From: Streptomyces sp. OfavH-34-F
GTDB lineage: Bacteria; Actinomycetota; Actinomycetes; Streptomycetales; Streptomycetaceae
NCBI RefSeq assembly: GCF_022347745.1
Contig: NZ_JAKRGC010000009.1
Location: 1-64,000, forward strand
Direction: 5' to 3'
Length of the DNA stretch: 64,000 bases
Shown here one piece after another: positions 34,801 to 42,696 of this stretch. The position numbers and the translations under genes were made by a program. How positions within the stretch are numbered: the first letter of the stretch is position 1; every line of letters begins with the position of its first letter. The notes under the pieces were generated by a model. That model saw only the letters and a program-made list of their open reading frames with translations. It had not been told where the DNA came from and made no database searches.

Positions 34801-34881
34801 CGTCAGCCGGATGCCATCAGCCGATGCCGTCGGCCGGATGGCGTCAGCCGACGCCGTCAGTCGGATGCCGTCAGTCGGCGG
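34801..34881. repeat. Three copies of a 27-bp degenerate tandem repeat
   Basis: The stretch divides into six CGTCAGCCGGATGC-like units of alternating 14 and 13 bp, so the higher-order period is 27 bp, three times. The last unit overlaps the stop codon and final residues of the adjacent lipoprotein gene. Confidence 0.8.
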
Positions 34882-35404
34882 ACGCCGCCCCGTCCGGCGC
34901 CTGGGCCTTCTTGGCGCAGGTGTCCTCGAAGCTGTCCAGGCTGAGCACTCGGAAGTCCGAGGACTGGCGGTAGTCCATGACCACGGTCCAGCCGCGCTTC
35001 TTGAACACCGACCGGATCACGGCGGTCCCGTGGTCCGACGCCTTGCTGTCGTCGTCGCGCCCCCGCTTCTCCGACCAGCCGCGGTCGGTCAGCGCGGTCG
35101 CCACGGCTCTGGCGTGGTCGATGTTCAGCTTGGTGGCGGTCTTGTCGAGTCCCTTGTACTGGACGAAGCACTTGCCCAGCGGGTTGTCGGTGGTCTCCGT
35201 CCTCGCGGCGACCTCCGGGTCGTTCGCCGGTGCTCCGACGTCCTCGGTGATGCCGTCGAGCACCAGGCGCATCTTGGCCTTGGTGATCGGACCGGAGTCC
35301 TCCGGCCTCGGACCGGAGTTCTCCGGATCGGCCGTACAACCGGCCAGTCCGATCGCCACCGCAGCCATGCAGACGACAGCCCACCACACCCTGTTCACAC
35401 GCAT
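34871..35404 (-). CDS. Small secreted lipoprotein, function unknown
   Basis: 177 residues. A signal peptide with VVCMAAVAIGLAGCTADPENS ends in a lipobox Cys near residue 23. The mature part is acidic with a single Cys pair (GKCFVQYKG and FEDTCAKK) that could form a disulfide. No known domain. AAGGGGG lies immediately before the ATG, so the GTG two codons later (35398) may be the real start. The 3' end is built from the tandem repeat. Confidence 0.72.
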   Translation of the reverse strand: MRVNRVWWAVVCMAAVAIGLAGCTADPENSGPRPEDSGPITKAKMRLVLDGITEDVGAPANDPEVAARTETTDNPLGKCFVQYKGLDKTATKLNIDHARAVATALTDRGWSEKRGRDDDSKASDHGTAVIRSVFKKRGWTVVMDYRQSSDFRVLSLDSFEDTCAKKAQAPDGAASAD

Positions 35405-35414
35405 CCCCCTTCGG

Positions 35415-36269
35415 TCAGCGCAGTGTGTCACGGGGCACCGACGACTTCGGTTGCAGGCCCGCCCTGACCGCTCGGGCGTGTGCCTGTACCTGTTGGGCCG
35501 GGAGTACCGGCGTCGGTCGCGGCCTGGCGCCGCGGCAGGGTGCGCACTTGCCGCCCAGCAGCGCCTCCGGCGGCCCCGGTACGCCGCATTCGCCGCACTC
35601 CAGCGTGCGCAGTACGGCACGGGGCGCGGGCTCCCGGTGGGGCGGGAGCTTCGTCCGGAGGCGTGTGGCGACGAACGCCGCCGGGTGGTGCACGCGGTCC
35701 GGGAGGCCCGTGGTCAGGGCGGCCAGGATCTCCGGGGGCGTCGCGCCCCGCCGCAGCCACTCGCTCATCACGGGCTCCAGCGCCACGCATTCCCGCTGCG
35801 ACAACGACAGCGCCGGGGCGGTACGCCCGAGCGCGGCGAGCAGGATGAACGCCCGTGACCGGGTCGCCCGTTGGGGCTCGCGGGGCGCGTCGCCCCGGGC
35901 GAACGCCGTCCACCACGCGTCGTCCCGCGCCGTACGGGAGAAGAACGTGCGGGTCACCCACACGAGTTGTTCCCCGTTCGCCACGCAGTCGCTCCCGCGC
36001 CTCAAGTGCCCCGCTGCCTGGAGCCGGTTGAGCGTCGTACGGACCGCGCACTGCCCGTACGGGAGTGCCTTCGCGAGCGTCTTCACGGAGATGTCGGCGC
36101 CGTCCGGCAAGCCGTCGATGTACGACGCGATGGCCGCGTCACGCGGTACGAGGTGCGTGAAGTCGGCGCCGGTACGCGGGCGTTGGTCGGGGGCCGAGCG
36201 CTTGCCGTAACCGGCGTTCGCCATCGGGTGGTTGGGCGAAGGGTCGCCACTAAACTGGCCGTCAGCCAT
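35415..36269 (-). CDS. Winged-helix protein with C-terminal zinc ribbon
   Basis: 284 residues. Residues about 40-110 form a helix-turn-helix (DISVKTLAKALPYGQCAVRTTLNRLQAAGHLRR). The middle is helical with an Arg/Ala-rich segment. Near the C-terminus, CGECGVPGPPEALLGGKCAPC has two CxxC pairs fit for zinc. The architecture is common in Streptomyces-specific DNA-binding proteins of unknown target. The closely placed lipoprotein (10 bp downstream) may be cotranscribed. A long leader to the next upstream gene separates it from DUF397. Confidence 0.72.
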   Translation of the reverse strand: MADGQFSGDPSPNHPMANAGYGKRSAPDQRPRTGADFTHLVPRDAAIASYIDGLPDGADISVKTLAKALPYGQCAVRTTLNRLQAAGHLRRGSDCVANGEQLVWVTRTFFSRTARDDAWWTAFARGDAPREPQRATRSRAFILLAALGRTAPALSLSQRECVALEPVMSEWLRRGATPPEILAALTTGLPDRVHHPAAFVATRLRTKLPPHREPAPRAVLRTLECGECGVPGPPEALLGGKCAPCRGARPRPTPVLPAQQVQAHARAVRAGLQPKSSVPRDTLR

Positions 36270-36302
36270 CTGATCGTGCCTTGCTTTCGATCGAGGTGGT
36301 CA

Positions 36303-36336
36303 GGCCCCTGGCGGTGCGCAAACACCGGCAGGGGCC
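36303..36336 (-). terminator. Hairpin after the DUF397 gene
   Basis: A 14-bp stem with one mismatch (GGCCCCTGGCGGTG against CACCGGCAGGGGCC) and loop CGCAAA, in the 241-bp gap upstream of the winged-helix gene. Confidence 0.65.
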
Positions 36337-36510
36337 GTCTTGGTCTGTGTCCTCGCCGAAGCTAGATCGCGGCTACCGTCCGTCGCAACTCAATCGCCAA
36401 AAGTCAACCCTTGCGGGTCACGAGGGTGGGCGGGTGGGTACAAGTCCCCCCAACCATTCCGCTCAAAGAGCGCTCGGAGCCCGAAACTTGAGCCTCGGGC
36501 CCCACCTGCG

Positions 36511-36720
36511 TCAGGCGAACTTGAGATCCGAGACGAACGTCTGCCAGGCGCCCGCGCGGAACACGACGGCCGGACCGTCCGCCACCTTGGAGTCGCGGAC
36601 GGGGACGGCATTGGGGATGCCATCGAGCACTTCGAGGCAGTTGCCGCCGCTGGCGTCGCTGTACGTGGACTTACGCCAGACGGCCGTGGAGAGGTCGTAG
36701 TGCGTGCTGATGTGCTTCAT
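36511..36720 (-). CDS. DUF397 protein, copy 2
   Basis: 69 residues of the DUF397 family: WRKSTYSDASGGNCLEVLDG, VPVRDSKVADGPAVVF, and GAWQTFVSDLK. These small proteins accompany XRE/DUF5753 (WhiJ-like) regulators and are thought to antagonise or modulate them, as in the abaA and whiJ loci. About 75% identical by eye to the next copy, consistent with tandem duplication. A GGAT-rich leader precedes the ATG. Confidence 0.9.
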   Translation of the reverse strand: MKHISTHYDLSTAVWRKSTYSDASGGNCLEVLDGIPNAVPVRDSKVADGPAVVFRAGAWQTFVSDLKFA

Positions 36721-36774
36721 GCTTGCAATCCTTCGCCGCTCGGTCGAGTGAGACGCGCTGTTCGTTGCAAGGGG

Positions 36775-36812
36775 GCACGGGGCCTCGGGCTTTGTGGTCC
36801 GAGGCCCCGTGC
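36775..36812 (-). terminator. Terminator between the two DUF397 genes
   Basis: A perfect 14-bp stem (GCACGGGGCCTCGG and complement), 10-nt loop, immediately after the upstream DUF397 stop. It suggests the second copy needs its own promoter or receives only read-through. Confidence 0.85.
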
Positions 36813-36813
36813 G

Positions 36814-37023
36814 TCAGCTGTTCTTGACGTTGGTGACGAACGTCTGCCAGGCACCCGCGCCGAAGATGACGGCCGGTCCTTCGGTGATCTTCGAGTCGCG
36901 CACGGGGACGACGTTGGGGACGCCGGCGAGGACTTCGAGGCAGTTGCCGCCGCTGGCGCCGCTGTAGCTGGACTTGCGCCAGATGTCTGGGAACGGGTCG
37001 TAGTCAGTGTTCGTGCGCTTCAT
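36814..37023 (-). CDS. DUF397 protein, copy 1
   Basis: 69 residues: WRKSSYSGASGGNCLEVLAG, VPVRDSKITEGPAVIF and GAWQTFVTNVK. Its start lies inside the 3' end of the XRE regulator gene (20-bp overlap), so it is cotranscribed and probably translationally coupled. The pair forms the usual regulator plus DUF397 module of Streptomyces. Absence of any DNA-binding motif supports a protein-protein role. Confidence 0.9.
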   Translation of the reverse strand: MKRTNTDYDPFPDIWRKSSYSGASGGNCLEVLAGVPNVVPVRDSKITEGPAVIFGAGAWQTFVTNVKNS

Positions 37024-37846
37024 GCTCGTAATCCTCCGCCACCGACGTGATCAGGGCCAGGGACGCTGTCGGTGGGAGCGCGCTGGCCACGACCAGATCG
37101 TAGGTCAGTTCGTATTGCCTTACGGTGCTTGGGTCGTCCAGCAGTCGTCCCGATCCGAGACCGTCAAGGTAGGCCAGGGGCGGTGCATCGGCGAAGGCCA
37201 TGAGCTTGAGGCCGCCCTCCATGGCGGCATGCCCGCCTGCCGCGAACGGCAAGACCTGCACGATGATCCGGTGTTGTTCCATCAGCCCCACGACGTGTCG
37301 GAGCGCCGCTGCCATGGGCTCCGGGGTGCCTACCCGTCGACGTAGCACTGCCTCGTCAAGAACGACCCACAACATCGGCGTTGTTGGATCGGCGAGAAGC
37401 TGGGAGCGTTCGAGGCGGGCTGCCACCAGTTCATCGATTGCGCTTTCGGTAGCAGTGGGGAGTCCGCTACGGAAGACCGCACGTGCGTACGCCTCCGTCT
37501 GTAACAGCCCCGGGATGAGTTGGGGTGCGTACTCCTTGATCTCCGTCGCTCGGGCCTCGGCCTCAGCGGCCTCCGCGAAGTGATCGGGGTACTTCGACTT
37601 CGCGAGCGCCTTGCAGTTCCGTTCGAAGAAGCCGTCCGCGTTGAAGAACGCGTCCAACATGAGGGCTTGTTCCATCTGCATCCGCCGGACGCCGGACTCC
37701 AGCTGGCCGACGAACGAGCCGCTGACAAAGAGGCGTTCGGCCAGTTCCGTCTGGGAGAGGCCCGCCTGCTCTCTTCGGTGGCGCAGCTCCGCGCCGAGGA
37801 GGGCGCGGGGCGAAGAGGAGGGGTCCAGCTTCTTGGGACCTGGCAT
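37004..37846 (-). CDS. XRE/DUF5753 transcriptional regulator (WhiJ-like)
   Basis: 280 residues from ATG at 37846 (GGGAG seven nt upstream); an ATG 18 nt earlier is less likely. The N-terminal HTH is RHRREQAGLSQTELAERLFVSGSFVGQLESG. The remainder (about 90-275) is DUF5753, with YAPQLIPGLLQTEAYARAVF and LPFAAGGHAAMEG. These are pleiotropic developmental regulators with small DUF397 partners. Two DUF397 genes follow. The divergent small-gene pair (37960 onward) lies 113 bp away and may be a target. Confidence 0.92.
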   Translation of the reverse strand: MPGPKKLDPSSSPRALLGAELRHRREQAGLSQTELAERLFVSGSFVGQLESGVRRMQMEQALMLDAFFNADGFFERNCKALAKSKYPDHFAEAAEAEARATEIKEYAPQLIPGLLQTEAYARAVFRSGLPTATESAIDELVAARLERSQLLADPTTPMLWVVLDEAVLRRRVGTPEPMAAALRHVVGLMEQHRIIVQVLPFAAGGHAAMEGGLKLMAFADAPPLAYLDGLGSGRLLDDPSTVRQYELTYDLVVASALPPTASLALITSVAEDYEHEAHEH

Positions 37847-37959
37847 GACTACTCCCAGTTGCACAGATTGCGTTGTTGGGCAGGAACCTCTTCCACCGTA
37901 GCGACAGGATCACCACTCTGGGTGTGCATCGTCGTTACTCAGTGTGGAAGGAATGGATC

Positions 37960-38196
37960 ATGACGACTACGGAACGGCGCGAGACGGCAGTGGAGCAGAT
38001 CAAGCACGCGGAAGAGGTGGTGGCGCAGTTGCGCGCGGGGTTCCTGAAAGCCGGGGTGAAGCTCCCCTCGCTCCGGATCGACGCGGCCTCGTGCGTGGGG
38101 GAAACCCCGGCGATCCTCGTCGACCTGGGCCGCTGCAACATGGAAGCGGCGACCCGGCTGGCGGCGGTCCTGGAGCAGAGGGCGGCGGCGTCATGA
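37960..38196 (+). CDS. Small hypothetical protein
   Basis: 78 residues from ATG at 37960, with GGAAGGA eight nt upstream. Predicted helix-strand-helix: EQIKHAEEVVAQLRAGFLKAG, LPSLRIDAASC and LVDLGRCNMEAATRLAAVLEQ. Similar short proteins are frequent beside XRE/DUF397 loci in Streptomyces, with no assigned role. ATGA overlap with the next gene shows coupling. Confidence 0.75.
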   Translation: MTTTERRETAVEQIKHAEEVVAQLRAGFLKAGVKLPSLRIDAASCVGETPAILVDLGRCNMEAATRLAAVLEQRAAAS

Positions 38197-38435
38197 CGCG
38201 GTCCGAGCCGGGCGCGGGGGCCTTCACCCCCGTACGCGGCTCCTTCGCGGTGGACGGCCGGGACGGCCGCGTGGGCCGGGTGATGGGCCGGGTCGGCCCC
38301 TCCGTGCAGCTCCGGCCGCCGGGCGGTGGCGTCGAGTGGGACTGCCCGCTGGACCAGGTGCGCCCCGCGACGCCGGCAGACGTCCTGCGGGCCCGGCTGA
38401 GCGAGGTGAACTGGGAGGGCCAACTGCCCCGCTGA
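38193..38435 (+). CDS. Small hypothetical protein coupled to the previous gene
   Basis: 80 residues. ATG overlaps the preceding stop (ATGA). The content is strand-rich: FTPVRGSFAVDGRDGRVGRVMGR and VQLRPPGGGVEWDCPLDQVRPAT. This looks like a small SH3-like barrel and is common in Streptomyces XRE clusters. No catalytic residues; function unknown. Confidence 0.75.
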   Translation: MTRSEPGAGAFTPVRGSFAVDGRDGRVGRVMGRVGPSVQLRPPGGGVEWDCPLDQVRPATPADVLRARLSEVNWEGQLPR

Positions 38436-38504
38436 GGTGGCGTCCTGGCCGTAGGCGTACGGCTCCCCTCCACTCACCGGACCGGGACTGTGAGGATGAG
38501 GATC

Positions 38505-39314
38505 ATGGACATAGAGAGCGATGCCGCGCTGGCCGTCCGGGCGGCCGGGGCCGGGGCGGCGGTCGTCCGCCGGATGTACGGGGACGCGCTGACGCGGTAC
38601 GAGAAGGGCGGCGGTGACTTCGCCACGACCGCCGACATCGCGGCGGAGGAGGCGGTGCTGGCGGTCCTGCGGGAGGCCCGGCCCGGTGACGCGGTGACGG
38701 GGGAGGAGAGCGGGGAGGCGGGGGCGGCCGACGCCGGGCGCCGGTGGCTGGTCGATCCGTTGTGCGGCACGTTGAACTACGCGGTGGGCAACATGCTCGT
38801 CGCGGTGAACGTGGCGCTGCGCGAGGGCCCCGCCATTGTGGCCGCCGCCTCGGCCGATCCGTTCAGCGGTGAGGTGTTCTGGACCGACGGTGCGGTGGCC
38901 CGGCTCCGGGGCGGGGACGGCCGCGACCAGCCGCTCGTACCCTCGGCCGGGTCGCGGCTCGTGGACGTCAACCTGGACCCGCCGTTCCCGCACGCCCCGG
39001 GGTTCCGGGCGGTGGACCTGCTCGCCGCCCCGGGGTTCGCTGCCCGGTTCCGGCCGCGCGTCGTCTCCAGCACGGTGGCCGTCGCCTGGGTCGCCGCCGG
39101 TCGCCGCGCGGCGTACGTCACGGACGGCGGGCCCGGCCTCCGCCTCGACAGCGTCCACTTCGCGGCCGGCATCGCCCTGTGCGAGGCCGCCGGATGCGTG
39201 GTCACGGGGCTCGACGGGCTCCCGGTGGACCGGGGCACGGGCGGGTTGATCGCGGCGGCGGACCGGGAGACGCATGAGGTGCTGCTGGGGCTGGTGCGGA
39301 GGGGCGGTGCGTGA
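38505..39314 (+). CDS. Inositol monophosphatase-like protein with altered metal ligands
   Basis: 269 residues from ATG at 38505. The family fold is clear: TADIAAEEAVLAVLREARPGD, the GEESGE loop (first Glu ligand) and RRWLVDPLCGTLNYAVGN. The canonical metal motif is DP(I/L)DGT, but here the second Asp is Cys (DPLCGT). The usual C-terminal WD-x-AAG is replaced by DSVHFAAG. Two or more magnesium ligands are therefore missing or swapped, so classic inositol-phosphatase activity is doubtful. Other substrates or a binding role remain possible. Confidence 0.82.
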   Translation: MDIESDAALAVRAAGAGAAVVRRMYGDALTRYEKGGGDFATTADIAAEEAVLAVLREARPGDAVTGEESGEAGAADAGRRWLVDPLCGTLNYAVGNMLVAVNVALREGPAIVAAASADPFSGEVFWTDGAVARLRGGDGRDQPLVPSAGSRLVDVNLDPPFPHAPGFRAVDLLAAPGFAARFRPRVVSSTVAVAWVAAGRRAAYVTDGGPGLRLDSVHFAAGIALCEAAGCVVTGLDGLPVDRGTGGLIAAADRETHEVLLGLVRRGGA

Positions 39315-39695
39315 AGGCGTCGCCATGCCTCTCGGCGGGCGGGGGGGGCGTGCGGCGTACGCAAGCGATGCGGCCCGAGCTTTGAGCGGGAATGAGGAAT
39401 TCGGGCGCCCCCGAATCCACCGGTTCGGCCGGCCTGGCCTTTCTCGCCCGGTTTCTTGGTGGGCCCCCCCCGTAACGATGTGAATCGCCTGGCGTGCGCG
39501 AGTGCGAGAATTCCCCGTATGGATTCCAGGTTAGCGGGGATATCCGGTCCTTTCTGTGCCGTGCGTGCACGAATCTTTGTCAGTTGCGCACGACAGACCC
39601 GCAGGTCAGGCGTCCAGTGCAGGTGGGGGAGTGCGTCTCCGGCTCTGGACTTCCGGACTTCCGTGCACCGGCCTCCGGGTGCCGGAAATTGATTG
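39315..39695. other. Gene-poor interval before the secreted protein
   Basis: About 380 bp without a supported gene. It contains two G or C runs (near 39345 and 39466) and lower GC than the surroundings after 39480. Short frames are present but have no ribosome-binding site or codon bias. Confidence 0.5.
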
Positions 39696-39725
39696 TTGAC
39701 AGTGCCTGGAAGTCCTGTGAATATT
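39696..39725 (+). promoter_or_regulatory. Candidate promoter of the small secreted protein
   Basis: A consensus -35 TTGACA (39696-39701) is followed after 17-18 bp by GAATAT/AATATT (39719-39725). The spacing fits a principal sigma factor and the position is about 65 bp before the start. Confidence 0.6.
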
Positions 39726-39788
39726 CCGATCCACATCGCACATGCCGGATCGGGCAGGAACTGTCGGTCCAGGAAAACGGAGGCGTAC

Positions 39789-40121
39789 GTGAAATTCCCC
39801 AGGACAATGACCCGGCTGACTTCGGCCGCCATGGTTTTGGCGGCCACCGGCGCTGCCCTCACCGTGTCCGCGACACCGGCGGCGGCGGCGTTCCCCGACT
39901 GCACCAAGGCGAAGTCCGGCCGCACCGCATCGGCGACCTGCGCCGTGAACGGTTCCTCGTACCTGTTCAGGGTCAGCGTCAAGTGCGTGACCGACGGTCT
40001 CCTGACCTCCCCTCGGTACAAGTGGACCTACGGTCCGTGGACGCAGCCGGGTGGTCTCTCCAAGGCCACCTGTGAATCGGGCTGGGGCATCAACTGGTAC
40101 GGGATCGTCGTCAGCGGCTAA
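39789..40121 (+). CDS. Small secreted cysteine-containing protein
   Basis: 110 residues from GTG at 39789 (GGAGG five nt upstream); ATG at 39807 is the alternative. A Sec signal peptide (TRLTSAAMVLAATGAALTV, cleavage near ATPAAAA-FPDC) precedes a mature domain of about 75 residues with four cysteines (DCTKA, ATCAVNG, VKCVTDG, ATCESGW), enough for two disulfides. YKWTYGPWTQPGG and INWYGIVV suggest a compact aromatic-rich beta fold. No family recognised. Own promoter and terminator. Confidence 0.8.
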   Translation: MKFPRTMTRLTSAAMVLAATGAALTVSATPAAAAFPDCTKAKSGRTASATCAVNGSSYLFRVSVKCVTDGLLTSPRYKWTYGPWTQPGGLSKATCESGWGINWYGIVVSG

Positions 40122-40132
40122 CCCTGCCTTCC

Positions 40133-40168
40133 GCGCGCCGGCACCCGCCTGAAGGGGTGCCGGCGCGC
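40133..40168 (+). terminator. Terminator after the secreted protein
   Basis: A perfect 14-bp stem (GCGCGCCGGCACCC and complement) with an 8-nt loop, 12 bp after the stop. Confidence 0.9.
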
Positions 40169-40421
40169 TCGCGTCGGACGCCTTCCTGTTGCGCGGACCT
40201 CGCCCGCTGCCTGTGTGCGCGCCCTTCAATCTCCCTCGCAGGGCGCCGAGTTCGCGTCGCGACCTGTCGGAGGACGGTGTCTGGGGAGGGGAGCGGATTG
40301 GTGCGGTCGTTGGTCTGGACCTTTGTGTGACGGGGTGGCTACGCTGCCCCCGGCTGCGACGGGATGCCACGCCCGGCCTGCCGATTCGCGGCCAAGTCGC
40401 CTACTCATTCAGGGAGTTGTC

Positions 40422-40652
40422 ATGAAGCGACGCATTGCCATGTTCGCGGCCGCCGCTGCGGCCGTGGTCGCCCTTCCGCTGGCCGGAGCGACCACCGCCG
40501 AGGCCTCCACCCTGCACTTCCAGGGGGCCTACTACACCTCCGCCGACTGCGACGCCGCCGGCCGGCAGGGAGTCGCGCTGTGGGGCCCGGTGTTCGTGTG
40601 CAGCCCGATGCAGATGAACGGCCACACCTGGTACGCCCTCTACGTGCACTGA
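40422..40652 (+). CDS. Small secreted protein with two cysteines
   Basis: 76 residues from ATG at 40422 (AGGGAG upstream). A Sec signal peptide (FAAAAAAVVALPLAG, cleavage after TTAEAS) leaves a mature peptide of about 48 residues with Cys in SADCDAAG and FVCSPMQM. The ending GHTWYALYVH is aromatic. Similar tiny secreted peptides are widespread in Streptomyces with unknown roles. It is convergent with the GNAT gene across a hairpin. Confidence 0.78.
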   Translation: MKRRIAMFAAAAAAVVALPLAGATTAEASTLHFQGAYYTSADCDAAGRQGVALWGPVFVCSPMQMNGHTWYALYVH

Positions 40653-40671
40653 TCCTCCCCGCGCACGCGGA

Positions 40672-40700
40672 CGCCCCCGGCCCGGTCCAGCCCGGGGGCG
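40672..40700. terminator. Bidirectional terminator
   Basis: A 9-bp stem (CGCCCCCGG and complement) with an 11-nt loop between the convergent secreted-peptide and GNAT genes. Confidence 0.75.
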
Positions 40701-40715
40701 GCCCGCGTACGGGCG

Positions 40716-41192
40716 TCAACCGCCCGGCCCGGCCGGTGCCGGAATGCGGTACTCGACCATCCCGTTCCGAGTCCCGAGCCGCGTGAATCCGGCTTTGGCC
40801 AGTACCCGTCCGGAAGCGGGGTTGCCGGGGTGGTGCTTGGCGCCGAGGGAGTCGAAGCCGCCGGCGGTGAACGCGAAGGCGACGAGTTCCCTGACCGCCT
40901 GCGTCGCGTGCCCCCGGCCCCAGGAGTCCTCGCGCAGTACGTAGCTCACCCGGCCGTGACCGCCTGGGCGGCGGCCGAGCTTGACGACACCGACGAGGTC
41001 GCCGGCGTGCTCCACGCCGAGGATGTACTGCTCGACCGGATCGGCGGCAGCCCACTGCCGCACCCGCCTCACGTACTCCTCCGCCTCCCGGGCGGTCATC
41101 TCGGGACGTCCCAGGAATGACACGGCGGCCCCGCTGTAAATGCGGCGGACGGCCGGGGCATCGGCATCGACGAGGTTCCGGAGCACGATCAC
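40716..41192 (-). CDS. GNAT-family N-acetyltransferase
   Basis: 158 residues from GTG at 41192, overlapping the kinase-like stop (GTGA). RimI/RimJ-like acetyltransferase fold: LVDADAPAVRRIYSG, LVGVVKLGRR, the acetyl-CoA loop REDSWGRGHATQAVRELV and NPASGRVLAKAGFTRLG. Acceptor unknown; it closes the four-gene operon and may modify another member or its product. Confidence 0.85.
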   Translation of the reverse strand: MIVLRNLVDADAPAVRRIYSGAAVSFLGRPEMTAREAEEYVRRVRQWAAADPVEQYILGVEHAGDLVGVVKLGRRPGGHGRVSYVLREDSWGRGHATQAVRELVAFAFTAGGFDSLGAKHHPGNPASGRVLAKAGFTRLGTRNGMVEYRIPAPAGPGG

Positions 41193-42091
41193 GCGGCGAG
41201 ACGGGCGGCGAGAGCGGCGGCGGTCGGACGGTCTTCCGGCCTGGGGCCCAAGCAGGCGCGGATGACCTGCTCGAACTCGGGGAACGGCCACGGTCGGACG
41301 TCGTCCAGCGCGAGCATCGCCCCGGCCGCGATGGTCCTGAGCTTCTCCCCGCGCGGCGCGTCGTCCGCGTACGCGAACGGCCGGTGCCCCGTCCAGCACC
41401 AGAAGAGCGAGGCGCCCAGCCCCCAGATGTCGGCCGGTGGCTCCGCCCGGATGTGGGTGTCGGAGGCCGTGGAGAGCACGGCCTGCGCGATCTCGGGCGC
41501 GGTGGTGTGGGTGAGCGCGCCACGGTACGGGAGGCGCGGTCCGCCGCCGGGGCCACAGGCGAGGGCGTAGTCGATGAGCACGGCGGAGCCGCTGTCGGTG
41601 ATCAAGGTGTTGGTGGGCTGGACGTCCGCGTGGGCCCACCCCGCCGCGTGCATCCGCGCCAGGTGCCCGGCCCACGTCCGGGCCACGCCCAGGAGCCAGG
41701 GGCGTACCGACGGCCGGTCGCCTTCGGGGCCGCGGGCGAGCGCGAACGCGCGCCACACCGGGGCCCCGTCGACCCAGCGCACCGCCAGCCAGCGGCCGTC
41801 CTCCCAGGCGCCGGCGTCGACGCGGTAGCCGGGGGCCAACGCGCCCGCGCCCGTGAGCCGGACGAGATGCTCGTCCTCCTGCGCCATCTCGGTGGCCTTG
41901 TCGCGGGCGGTGCCCCCGTCCGGATCGCCGTCCGGGCTGTTCGCCTTCAATACGACGGCGCCCCCGGGCCCCTCGACCTTCCAGGCCCGCGAGCCGCGCC
42001 GATCGCTCAGGAGCCGGACGGCGCGGGGCGCACCCATGTGGTCCCTCAGCCGGTCGAGGGCTTCCCGAGGGGGTGAAAGCGCTGCGTCCAC
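41189..42091 (-). CDS. Protein-kinase-like protein with atypical catalytic motifs
   Basis: 300 residues from GTG at 42091 (GGAAGGAG eight nt upstream), starting 46 nt inside the previous gene. The kinase fold is visible: VVLKANSPDGDPD holds the possible ATP-binding Lys; the catalytic loop is HADVQPTNTLI, with His-Ala-Asp in place of His-Arg-Asp; LIDYALAC replaces DFG; PPADIWGLGASLFWCWTGHRPF is the helix-F region and RPTAAALAARL ends the C-lobe. No transmembrane or PASTA domain is present, unlike PknB-type kinases. The Asp and Asn needed for catalysis are retained, so low or specialised activity is possible. Target unknown. Confidence 0.8.
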   Translation of the reverse strand: MDAALSPPREALDRLRDHMGAPRAVRLLSDRRGSRAWKVEGPGGAVVLKANSPDGDPDGGTARDKATEMAQEDEHLVRLTGAGALAPGYRVDAGAWEDGRWLAVRWVDGAPVWRAFALARGPEGDRPSVRPWLLGVARTWAGHLARMHAAGWAHADVQPTNTLITDSGSAVLIDYALACGPGGGPRLPYRGALTHTTAPEIAQAVLSTASDTHIRAEPPADIWGLGASLFWCWTGHRPFAYADDAPRGEKLRTIAAGAMLALDDVRPWPFPEFEQVIRACLGPRPEDRPTAAALAARLAA

Positions 42092-42696
42092 GTGCGGATC
42101 TCCTTCCAGTCGTCCGGGGCGCCGTCGAAGACATCGCGGCCGTCGTCGTCGGCCGCGGCGAGCGTGGCGGCCAGGTCGGGAGTCGCGCGGAGGAACTGCG
42201 GGTCGCGCCGCCGGATCGCGGCTCTCACGGGGAGGAACGACACCGGGGCGACCGGGATGCGCTCGCCGGTCCGCGTACGCTCCTCCTCGCCCGCGTAGAA
42301 CTTGCCGAACATGATCCCGACCGGCCCGTACAGGTGCTTGAGAGCCCAGTGCGGCCACGCCAGCAGCTCGCGGTGCCGGACGCCGGGCACCTCACCCAGG
42401 ACGACGATGTTCTCGCACCGCAGGAAGCCGTGCGCCCGGCGGACCAGCGGGCGTAGCCACTCAGCCGCCCGGACACCGGCATGGAACAACTCGGCTTCCA
42501 CCGCGTCCGCTCCGCCCTCGGCGCGATAGACGGTCCAGGTGGTCAGACCGCGTGTGACCGAGGGGGCCAGGTAGGGGCAGTGGGCCGCCATGCGCCGCAC
42601 GTATCCGGAGATGTCGATGGAGCTGGGCCGGCTGGTGCCGGCCTCGATGAGGCGGAGCGCCCCGGCGGTGGGCCGGGACGCTCCGTCGATGAGCAT
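42046..42696 (-). CDS. Conserved hypothetical protein in the kinase-like operon
   Basis: 216 residues. Its ATG overlaps the upstream stop (TGATG). Residues 30-215 form one domain: MAAHCPYLAPSVTRGLTTWTVY, HAGVRAAEWLRPLVRR, VVLGEVPGVRHRELLAW and LYGPVGIMFGKFYAGEE. It resembles the DUF6875 type by general pattern, but I am not sure. The clusters of Trp, His and Arg suggest a nucleotide- or small-molecule-binding protein. Its 3' end carries the start of the kinase-like gene. Confidence 0.6.
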   Translation of the reverse strand: MLIDGASRPTAGALRLIEAGTSRPSSIDISGYVRRMAAHCPYLAPSVTRGLTTWTVYRAEGGADAVEAELFHAGVRAAEWLRPLVRRAHGFLRCENIVVLGEVPGVRHRELLAWPHWALKHLYGPVGIMFGKFYAGEEERTRTGERIPVAPVSFLPVRAAIRRRDPQFLRATPDLAATLAAADDDGRDVFDGAPDDWKEIRTWTQRFHPLGKPSTG

